From contig CALYLX010000079.1 in assembly GCA_944990035.1 (NCBI GenBank), forward strand, positions 434,001-498,000: a stretch of 64,000 bases of DNA, given 5' to 3'. The translations under genes were made by a program, and so were the position numbers. Under the pieces are notes generated by a model. The model did no database searches, had not been told where the DNA came from, and was given only the letters and a program-made list of their open reading frames with translations. Of this stretch, positions 11,520 to 22,600 are shown in pieces (the stretch's first letter is position 1; every line of letters starts with the position of its first letter). The stretch is from Clitopilus passeckerianus (lineage: Eukaryota > Basidiomycota > Agaricomycetes > Agaricales > Entolomataceae).

Positions 11520-14500
11520 TTAGTAGCCATCCTCAGGCTTCCGGCCAACCACATCAGCCTCCATCAAAATCTCCACCGTCTCCTCAAACGAACACCTCAT
11601 GAGAGCATACACACTATGAGGGCGCCAGTGTTGGCTCTGTCGGGGGATGGCTATAAGGTTTCCACAATGGGTCATGAGGTCACAAAGGAGAGGGATGGCG
11701 GTAATTGACATAGGAACCGTCGAACTCGACGACGCCACAAAGTTCCTTCAAAATGGCAGCACGAGCGGCTTCAATGCCCAGAATGCTGAAGATCTCAATG
11801 CAGCTGTTGGAGTAAGTGCGGTGGAAATCAACACTGTCAATGATCATGGCAGCTGTGAGATTGATGCCGTCCATTTCAGGAGCTGAAAAGATATTAGTAT
11901 CCAGAACCTTTGTAAAGAGGCAGGGTGCTTACAAGTCGGCGAGTACTGAGAGGAAGCCAGGCTGAATGAAGGGTTGGTGGGGGAATGCCTGGGAGATGTT
12001 GGACTGAACGAAAGGGATTGTGGGCTGCATCTCGGCGACGTAGGAAAGAATGATGGCGACGTAGGTGAATAACAAGGACTTGTTGGCGAATAGTTTGGTG
12101 ACGTGAGGTTGAGTGCTGGTGAGGTCTGGGAGTATGTAGGAGATGTTGGTCCTCCTGTCCTGTCGAAGAACAGTGATGTTGCGTATGGCAAGGGGGTTGA
12201 ACTTGGCTTCAACTTCGCCAAGAACCCAATTAAACGGACATGGCGAGAAGCAAACGTCGAACGAAGGTTCGTGCAGAAATTCAAGGTAGCGTTCTCTTGG
12301 GCTTCTCTGCTGAGGGAGTCGTCACCTCGTACAACTACCAATCATTGACCAAGAGCGTGAACAGCATCCACAAGATATGTGGTTTGAGGTCGCTGATTTT
12401 CCGCCTGTTGATATGGAAAATCTGGGTCGCGTTCTGGATGATACGATGGAGATTGACAGGGAGATAGTCGGGAATGTTGGTAGGGGCGTGAGGGAAGATG
12501 AAACTGCGAAGGAGGCGTCTATCCTCGACAAGCCTTGCATATTCTTCATCCAATTTGGCTTGGAGCTCTACTGAGAGCTCTTTGAGTCCAACTTGAAGGG
12601 CTCCATCCATATAACCTCCCTTCACCATGAAATCGACTCGATAATCGTGTTCGAATTGCTTGTTACTGAGGCCAAACGAATTGATTGTCTGTTTCTCGAT
12701 GAAAGCGCCGTCCATACCGTCTTCACCATTACAAATTGAATGAGGTCGCCAAGGGAGTTCCGGACAGTGCCATCGTAACAGACTTGCACATCTTCTAAAG
12801 CCTTCACGAGACGATGTTGAATATAACCAGTCTCGGCTGTCTTGCAGCGGTATCGATTAAACCTTCACGACCAGCCATGGAGTGGAAGAAAAATTCCTGC
12901 GGGGTCAAGCCTCTCAGGTAAGAGTTCTCGACGAATCCGCACGCCTCCGGGCTGAAGTCGTCCTTTGTGAAGTGGGGTAATGATCGATGCTTGAAGCCGA
13001 AGGGAATACGACGACCTTCCACGGATTGTTGGCCGGCACAGACAGACTTCTGTGAGATGTCGACAAATGAACCCTTGAATCCTGCGACCACCATCTGCCT
13101 CACGTTGTTGTCCTCCGTCAAACGCCTCTGTGCGCATTGTTGTCCTCCGTCAAACGCCTCTGTGCGCATTGACCGGATGTCTCATGAGCCAAGTTGAGCT
13201 GACGCTCGGCTAGAGACTCGAATGACTCTTGAATGGTCATACCAGGGGCGGCTTTCAACCTATCGTGACTGGCATCCTTGATGAACGTTAGCCTTCTTCT
13301 CTGCCTTTGTCTCGGTGATGTAGGCAATGGTTTTTGGATCCGCAATGGTGTCACCGATTCCGATCGAGAAACCGTTGTGGAACAGCCAATAGTTGACTAC
13401 TTGTTGGGGTCCAGTGAAGAGCCCACGTGTGGCTTCCGGACCCTCCTCGCGGAAGACGACATGGATAAGACCTCTTTGCGAGGCTCCGACGGTCTTCTTC
13501 TCGACGATGTCGAAGATAAGTTCGCCATTCCCGATGAGAACGCTGCCATTAAACACTGGGCTAGATGACTTTGGCTCAGGTGCGCGGTGGATCTTGATGC
13601 CTCGAGGAATGGCCATGCTCAATATCTGTTTGCCGGTCCAGAACAGTTTGGGCTTGATGATAGCAGGTGTGGGTATTGTGCCATCCCATTCCAGGACCCA
13701 TAGGAGGATATTCTGGACTTGATTCCAGTCAAGGAAGGTGTTGCGAAGGGTGAGGTTGCAAGGGTGAGTTTGCGAATGCCACAGAGGGTGTCTTGCACGA
13801 TAACCATAACCGGCTTGTTGGCCTGCGGGGAGATGATCTATAATTGTTGGATTAGAAGGTGAAAACTCCAGCAAGTCGACAGACCAACCTGTTTCGCAAC
13901 CCATGCTATCTGGCTTAGCTCAGCACGAGTCTCTTCACGTTGGGGAACGCTGTAATGAAATTAGGGAACCGTATGTTGATGAATATTTGAACGGACATAC
14001 CGCATGTTCATTTCGTCACCATCAAAATCGGCATTGTAGGGAGGGGTAACAGAGATTCAGACGGAAGGCTGAATTACAAATTAAGTCAATCGAGTAGATA
14101 CAATAAGAAAAACTTACTTGAGTGCGGTATCAGCCATACTCATCTTGTGTAGGGAGGGCTGGCGATTGAACAGCACGAAGCTAAGGACTTCATCAGCCTG
14201 TCGTCCCCGAATACCAGATTTAGTAGTACTTACTCTCTGTTTTTCAGATGCCTGTCGACAACCCAAACGTAGTCCAGGAATGCATCCGCACACTTGTTGG
14301 ACCTCAAATATATCTGTTCACCAGCATCACGAATGACATAGCGAGCACGAGAGTATGCTGTCGGTACATTCCGCACCAGCTCTTGCAGGTAGACGATGTT
14401 ATACGGAGTAACTGGATAGGATACATCAGATCAAGTGCTGATATCGTCAAGGCATAGATACTCACAACGCTCGGGGAACGTCAGATTCATGGCAATGCTT

Positions 14501-16188
14501 CTTGGTACACTGACCTTGTCCAGTTCCAGATTGGGTCACCAGTAATGGCAGGACGTGCCGAGAAGTCGACACACTTGCCCATCAAATTGCCTCGAAGACA
14601 TCATTCCTTGCCCTTCAGCTGAGCACAAATTGTCTTCACAGGCAAACCGGATTTCTGAAGAGCTTGAGGAATGCCAGCAATATCATTATCCATGTAATTA
14701 GCAACGTGGAACTGGCGAAAAGCATGTTAATATCATATAAAGAGCTAGCGCGTCAACCGACTGACCTGAAGCAATTGCTCAAACTCTGAGATGACGTGGG
14801 CAGGAGCAACTTCAAGTTGTTCGCATCTCCGTACATTAGCAAATGTTTTGATGACATCACCAGACTTGTACGTCAAGCTATCCTTGCTGCACATGGCACC
14901 ACCGTCAATAGCAATACTGGGACAAATAGGTGGAGGAGGCACGGGCATGACATTGAGGATCATCCACTCTTGGCGAGTAGCCTCCTCCTCCGAGAGACCG
15001 AGCAGATGCAGATCAAAATCCGACATCTTCTTGAAGACAGCGCCGACTTCCGAAGGTGTAATCATACACTTATCAGGCTGCATTGGTTTGACCTCCTGAA
15101 ACGGACCAGTAAGTAACGTTGGATCCCAGGGCAGGTCTACAAACCTGTGTTGCAAAAACAACTTCAGTCCTTCTTTACGGATCTGAGGCTGTATATGGCC
15201 ACATCCACCGTGACCCTTTTTGAGCTCCTCGACCTCACCTTCAGCACCTTCTTCTTTGGGGTCGTTGTGCTCGCAGGTGGTTCTCGTTTCGCAATACAAC
15301 CAGATCATGCTCATGCGAGCTTTCGGGGTTTGGTGTGGCGAAATTTGTCTGCGAAGCCGGAATCTACATGTGGCCCAAAATTCAATGCTAAGGAAATACA
15401 ATCAGTGGTGATCAAAGGGATAATGCATGATTTGTTGAAGGATCGAGTTCAATAGTGCCTGAGCGCACACGCCAAGGCTGCGTAACAGCTGTGCGTGGCG
15501 GGCCCTTCCACCGAGCACAACATGCCACATGTCTTTGCGTGCTCAAGCGATTGAAAACGTGCGCCATACAATCCTCCACCCTGGCTAGCTGAACGCCCTT
15601 GTCGAGAAAACAAATGTGGTGCGAGGTTAGGGTTCTCCGAGTCCATAACGGAGAGAGCCCAGAACAACGGGGTGTGGGGAAGCGAAACAAGTAAAAAGGA
15701 GAGACGCTACTCACGATATCTGCTTTCAGCTTCCTGAAATTCACAGGTGCACTCTCCAGAGTTTTCTTTACTTTAATGATGAAACCTGGAAGCAAAAACA
15801 AGGCCATGGTCACTAATGAATTCGACGACAGGACCAAAACAACTCACTTCGATTGAAAACTGGCTCGCACGCCGTTCAATGCGACCGAAATGACCCCGCC
15901 ATTCCGATATCCTTTCATCGCAAGTCTAACACCTTGAGTTCCGGCTTACGGTTCTCATATGAGGGTCTACGAGTCCTCCAATCTTGGGCTTGTGTGTAGC
16001 CTCGTCCGTCACCTTGGGATGTTCTATCTGAACGCTGAGTAGGCTTTAGATAGATGGAAGGTGAGTAATTGTGCACCATGCTATACACAAATGGCAACTC
16101 ACGATTTCCTCAGGTGAAAGGATTCCGAACTACACTTCTTCATTTTGCGCTCATACGCCGAGGAATATGGGAAGCGGTGACCATGCAT
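11520..16188 (-). pseudogene. RPB1: Captured, rearranged RPB1 (RNA polymerase II largest subunit)
   Basis: Read on the minus strand from ATG 16188, the start matches the Rpb1 N-terminus (FPYSSA), then FGILSPEEI, the zinc-region remnant near 15900-16010, the KKGHGGCGH block and TPSEV..DLHLLG (14880-15240), the catalytic NADFDGDEMNM (NADFDGD at 14015-14035), [14 protein letters not shown] (about 13700), FKGSFVDIS and [15 protein letters not shown] (about 12900-13080), and the bridge-side region to 12335. It is broken. There is a frame change before FGILSPEEI; Gln codons became TAG in EVQFG and in RCQTC; zinc ligands are missing; and a 32-bp tandem duplication shifts frame at 13106-13169. The order is also wrong: ten degenerate CTD heptads (11934-12143) come before the conserved [21 protein letters not shown] region (11680-11874), which normally precedes the CTD. 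It ends at the left subterminal array, so I infer capture by the transposon. Confidence 0.85.
13106..13169. repeat. 32-bp tandem duplication in the RPB1 pseudogene
   Basis: Two exact adjacent copies (13106-13137 and 13138-13169) that begin TGTTGTCCTCCGTC. As 32 is not a multiple of three, the duplication shifts the RPB1 reading frame. Confidence 0.9.
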
Positions 16189-16641
16189 TGCGAATGGTTT
16201 CGGGTGGAGCCTTCAGTTTGATTAGGTTGAAAGGGAATTCAACTCCGTATTCGAACGGTGCGATAGAAGTTGCTCCAGATGAGGTATAGACGTCAAAAGC
16301 GAGGGTGAACATGTACGAGGGAGCTTTTAACGGGTTTCAAAGAAGAGTCACCATGCCAGAATGAAATTGGCGGCACAATCCCCAAGAGTTGCTGGCAAAT
16401 GGCCGGAAAGTGTGAGCAATCCGCATTCGTACTCTTGAGAGCGCAAGGCTGAGCGGTGGTGACATCACAATGATCAAGTTCAAGTTTGGGTTGGTGGTGG
16501 TGAGGATCAGCGCTCAGCCTCCAAGGCGCGTTCACACGCTTTCAAACCCATACCGCCGAGTCAAATTCTGGAACCGATCCTAAACTCCCTTCTCTTCATT
16601 TGTGGACTAGCACAATCTTTGTTGTACCTTTACTTGAAACA

Positions 16642-19600
16642 ATGCCAGGAATTTGGTGCATGTTCTGTGGCGCGCGATTTGAGAAGGAAACACACCTACG
16701 GCAACACATGAATCAACCTCATTCCAATTGTAAGGCTCAACGAGAACGCGATAAAGGCTCTCAGTCGTCACGAAATGCGGCCATAGAGGATCTTCGTGAA
16801 GGATCTGATGCGGAAAACCAACCACAAATGCCAATTCATACCAATCAGAGCATCAACGAAGGTCGATGGACGGTCGCCAATGAGAATGAACAGGAAAACA
16901 ACCAAATGACCGTTGACGACGACAACAGCGAGGTGGCGCCTACCAGCAGAGGGGGTACTCCAGATTACGGTGACGCGAATATGGAGGTCGATCGAGATAC
17001 CGATCCACGCTCACGTTCTAGTACGGAAGCTTCAGATCTCAATTATCAATCTTCTTCACCGACAGAAACTCAACTCCAGACCGACGAATTCGACCGTTTT
17101 GTGGAGCTGTTCCTGAAGCCCTCTCTAACATATGGCGATGGCCAAACGTTCATGGATGTCTTCAATACCGATCTACATGAAGGTGAAAGATCCGAGCTTC
17201 CGTACTACCCATTTCAATCGAAGGAGGAGTGGCAGCTTGCGAGTTTTCTACTCAAGTCTAAACTCAGCCTTGCTGACACTCAGGAGTTTCTTGAGCTTTA
17301 TATGGTGCGTTCAACCCTACAATGACCGATAGCTAGCCCATTAATGCTCACACTGTCTATTTCGTAGATCAAATCATTGAATTTATCGTTTCGAACTGCA
17401 AAAGCTCTGCAGAGTCGCACTGAAATATTACCCTCTGGCCCTCGCTGGAAGACCGTTGCCTGGCCGCCACGGCCCTCATTTCCGACTAAGAAACCTGTGG
17501 CCTTGTACTACCGCGACCCCCTAGAGTGTCTGCAAGACATACTCCAACGGCCAAATATCGAGAACCACATAGGGCTGGAGCCATATCGGCTGTACGCTAC
17601 AGTCGAGAAGACTCAGCGAATATACTCAGAATGGTTATCTGGCAACAGAGCATGGGAAATGCAGGTACGTAGCTCAGACAAACATCTATCTTTCCGAGAA
17701 ACTAATACTGAGCCTGCAGGAGAGACTTCCCTCAGGAGCTACCCTGTTGGGCACGATTCTCTCAACGGACAAAACAAACATCTCTGTTATGACAGGAGGT
17801 CGCAATGCTTACCCCCTCTTCATCTCGCTGGCAAATCTGGCAAAAGAGTATCGCTCAAAGTCATCGAATAATGCGTATCTCTTACTCGGCCTACTACCAA
17901 TCCCCACTTTTATACACCCTAATAAGGACATCACCGGCTTACTAGCAAATCGACTCTTTCATGAGTGCCTTGACTTTATCTTGAAACCTCTTAAGCAAGC
18001 TGCAGAGTTCGGAAAAATGATGAGCGATCCGCAAGGATTTTCCCGATATTGCTTCACTCCAATTGCTTCATGCGTGGTCGACACTCCAGAGTCCGCATTA
18101 ATAGCAGGAGTAGCAGGAAATGTTAAGGCAGAGCCTAACAACTTAGGTAATACTGTTTACGCTCGATGTCTTTGATAAACAAAGACAGAGATTTGTCAGC
18201 AGCTGCGGCTGTACTGACGACCTGGTGAGATTGACGAAGCAAGGGACTTAAAGGCAAAGTAGAGAACTAAGCAGTTAGGTAGATTGCCTAGGTCAAGCTG
18301 AGGAGCCTCGACCAAATGGTACAGGTTTATATACCTATCTAGTAGTTCTAAATATAGCACATGCGCAGCATGCTGAGTAAGTAATGAGTCATGCGCAGCA
18401 TGATGAGTAAAGTACATGAGTCAGTATGACTCAATGCGAGTCAGAAAGAGTCAGATAAGGTATAAGTCTCTCACGATCGTGAGAGATGCGGAGTAAGCAT
18501 GGAAAAAGATGAAAAATGCGCAGTGATGCGCAGCATATGTGAGTAATCGTGCATAGGTAAGCGGGCCGGGGTATGTAAGGAGAAACATGTAAGCAAAATC
18601 ATAACATTACCCTCTCGCTATCGTTGAAGTCTCCTGACTTCAATTCCTTCCTTTACCCCAGAAGTGACGGTCTATGCCCTCGTGGTAGCGTTGTGGGCAG
18701 CTAACCGGGTAATGGCCTGGGCCACGATGATGGCACAGACGACACACAAAACGAAAGCAATGACACTGTCGGTGTCTGCCTCCACAAATGTAGCATCTGA
18801 ACCATCTGGGTGGTGGTGGTCTGTTGGCAAGGTATCCGGTGCGCGGCGCCTTCTGGGACGATACTGTCGAGGGGGAGGGTTCACCAGCGTTGGTGAGTCG
18901 GACTCTGGTGGGCTTTCGAATGCGGAGAGGTATGGCGTTGGAGGGTTTGCCATTGGGATTGATGTTTTCCTTGTTGTCGTTCTGTTCTTTTTTGACGAAG
19001 GGGTTATGTTTTATTTTTGCGGCGGTGTGTAAATTGGTGACGGGAGGAAATGCTCGTAGGGTTCCGCAAACTTGACGTGCAGTGAGGATCGTGACTTCCT
19101 CTTCTTGACTTTCCTCAGGCCCCCAGGGATTGGAGGCAAGGGTTTCGAAGTCTGTCTCCTTTGGGTTGTTGAACCAGTTTTGTCGTTCGGGGAAGAATTC
19201 GTCGAGGAAAGCTGTTCCTTCAATAGCAAAGAAGAGGTCTGTGAGGGTCTCCTCCGTTTCTCGATCAACTTTGTCCAAAAGTTGATCAAGATCGTCAGTG
19301 GTTTTCGCAAATTGGTGGCGCAGACGAGCCACTTCGTTGCGAGTTTCGGTTCGTCGGTTTTGGTAGAGGGTTCCTTGTTCTCCCACAGCGGTGAGAGGGT
19401 TGTCGTTGCTGCTCCAGGCAGTATGCGTACGGAGCGCCGTAATAGCGGTATCGGATTTGAAGGTGTTGCGGATGATGGTGCGGTCGTAGGAAGAGGCATT
19501 TTGAGACATTGTTATATAGTGGATGTGAGTGGGTTTGCTATGTGGTGTCAGGTGAGTTTCTTCCTCTTTTTATACTCGGTGAGTATTTTCTTGGCGTTCC

Positions 19601-22600
19601 GCAGTTCTGACTCGGGCATCCATTCGTTGTCCGCTGATGGCCATCCCTTCCATTTTACGAGGTATCTGTGTCGCCCTTTGCCTTGTTTCTGATGGGCCAC
19701 AATTGCTTCTATTTCGTATTCTTCTATTCCGTCGATTTCGTCAGGTGGCGGTTTAGAGAAGCTGGGTCCATGCGCTTTGGTGGAGATGTAACGGGTGAGA
19801 AGTGACGCGTGAATCACCGGGTGGATCTTCCATCGTCTTGGCAGGTCGAGTTTATAGGTCAGGTGTCCTTTTACCTCAAGTATCTTGAAGGGTCCTTCTC
19901 GTTTGGGTGCTAGTTTCTTGGAGATGTTTCCTTGATTGAGATTTGTGGCTTCTAACCACACCTTTTCTCCGACTTTGAATGGGGTGAACTGTCGTGTGAT
20001 CTTCTCTGCCATGCGTTGCGCAGCAAGTGCATGTGCAGCATTTGCTTCATCGCGTGCTAGCAGAAGTTCCTTGATCCGTTTGTCAACTGCGGGAATTTTG
20101 CTAGTGGGAGCAACTGATGGGAGTGCAGGTGGTTCGTATCCCATCATTAGGTAGAATGGGGTTCGTTTGGTGACAGAGTGTGTTCGGCTGTTGTAGGAGA
20201 ATTCTAGAGTGGTAATCCATTTGGACCAGGATTCGGGGTTCTGTGCACAGAAGATGCGGAGATAGGCATCAATCTCCTGATTGATCCTTTCTGTCGCACC
20301 ATCAGTTTGTGGGTGGTAGGCGGTGCTCATGTTGAGCTTGATTCCAAGGAGTCGTCCCATTTCTTGGAAAACTTTAGAGGCGAATTGAGGTCCTCTGTCT
20401 GAAATTCCTTTGTCGGGGAGTCCAAAGCGACGGTAAACGTTGTCAATGTAGGCGTTTGCAGTTCCTGTGGCGTCGATTTTCTTTGTGCAAGGGATGAAAA
20501 TTGCCCCCTTCGTAGCTCCATGGTCGACCACGGCCATAATGCTATCGAAACCATCACTCTCTGGGAGATCCGTGTGAAAATCGTACGTCACTAGCGAAAA
20601 TGGCCTAGTGGTTTCGGATTTGATGGGCATTAATGGTGGAGCGGTGGGGTGGCGATTGATTTTCATTTGCTGGCACATTGCACAGCCCTGCACAAAGTTC
20701 TTGATGAACACTGACATCCCTGGCCACCAGTAGTCCTTCCGGACTTTTTCCAGTGTCCCAAATTGTCCAGGGTGTCCTGCGCTGGGTAGATCGTGATAAC
20801 GTTGGACTATCTTCCTTCGGAGGTCTTCGTCATCTGGTACCACACACTTGTCCTTGTAGTACAAGATGCCATCGTCAAATTTCCAGTCTTCCAGGTTTGA
20901 TCGAATTGGTGGGGGTCCGTCTTCTTTGGCGGTGCGAATGGCGTCAACAATCAGTTTGTCATTGACCATCTTGTGTACAATTTCGTCCTTTAGTTCAATG
21001 TCAATTGAGCGAAGGAAGAGCTTGTCGGGGAGGAGAATGATGTCTTCGTTGTCGGTGTCTTCACCTGGGATGTGGTCTGGTCGTCGAGATAGTGCGTCAG
21101 ATTGTATCATCTTTGCACCAGGGGTGTGTACAAGTTTGATGTTAAACTGGGATAGCATCAAATTCCATCTTGCTTGTCGTCGGTTCAACTTCCGGGCTTC
21201 TCGGAAGTATGTGAGGTTTTTGTGATCGGATAGAATCACGACTGAATGTTGGGATCCATGGAAGTAGTGTCGCCAGGTTTCTAATGCGCGGATAATGCCT
21301 AGAAGTTCTCGGTCGTAGATTTCATAGTTCCGTTCTGTTTCCGAGAACGATTTAGATATGAAACCACATGGGTGCCATGATCCGTTGGCGTCACGTTGTT
21401 GTAGGACTGCTCCTGTTGCATGTTTTGAGGCGTCGCTTTCCACCACAAATGGCTTCGTGGGATCAGGCATCAGCAACACAGGCGCTTCCAGGAATTTGTC
21501 TTTCAGGGTAGTGAAAGCTTTGTGACATTCATTGGTCCATTCCCATTTCTTGTCTTTCTTGGTGAGTTCGTTCAGCGGTTTGGCAATTTCCGCATATTTT
21601 CCGATGAACCTGCGGTAAAAGTTTCCGAATCCTAGGAATGATCGGACTTCCTTTACTGTAGTTGGCGTAGGCCAGTCGCGCATCCCTGCAAGTTTGACAG
21701 GGTCCATGGAGATCTTGTTTGGTTCAATGATGAACCCGAGGTACTCCACTCTTGTGGTGTCAAATTGGCATTTCTCTGCTTTGAGGTAGAGATCGTTGTC
21801 TTGTAGTCTTTGTAAGACTCTGCGTGTGCGTTCTCGGTGTTTTTCTGGATCGTTGGAGAAGATGAGGATGTCGTCCATGTAGATGATGACCCATCCTTCG
21901 TCTATCATGTCTCGGAAAAGGTGGTTCATCATTGCTTGGAAGGTACCGGGTGAGTTCATTAGTCCAAAGAACATCACCATTGGTTCAAATAACCCTCGGT
22001 TGGTCTTGAACGCTGCTTTCCATTGGTCACCATCTTTGATGCGGATGTTGTGATATCCCCATCGAATGTCGAGTTTGGTGAAGACAGTTGCTCCTTTGAG
22101 TTTATCGATGAGTTCGCTAGCCAGCGGTAAGGGGTAAGCGTTAGGTATTGTTCCTTCGTTGAGTCGTCGGTAATCCTGACATGGTCTCAGGGCTTCCGAG
22201 TCTTTCTTTGCAACAAAGAAGAACGGAGATGCTTGTGGGGAGTTGGATTCTCGGATGTATCCTTTGGCTAGATTTTCCTTGAGAAACTCATCGAGTTTTT
22301 CTTGCTCTAAGGGGCTGAGCGGATAGACCTTGCAGTCTTTTGGCACGAAATCTGTCTTCAGATCTATGGCGTGATCCCAGGGTCGGCTTGGTGGGAATCG
22401 TTCGGATGCTGCTTTCTCAAAGACTTTTCTGTAGTCTTGAAGATAGTCGGGGATGATTTCGTCAAGGGATTTCTTTGGTTCCTTATCTTCTCGTTTATGT
22501 TCCAGAGCTTGCGAAATTGATGTTTTCGCACGTATCCACACCTGCTGTGTGTGGTGTCTGGTTGCTGGATGGTGTGTTACCACCGTCTGTCGTATTGTGG

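Noticed and set aside
18640..19509. Envelope gene of an infectious retrovirus-like element
   Set aside because: No signal peptide, membrane span or fusion-peptide-like segment. Cysteine knuckles point to nucleic-acid binding instead.
19072..19692. Plus-strand frame of 206 codons
   Set aside because: It is the antisense shadow of the extra ORF and the end of pol in the Gypsy element.
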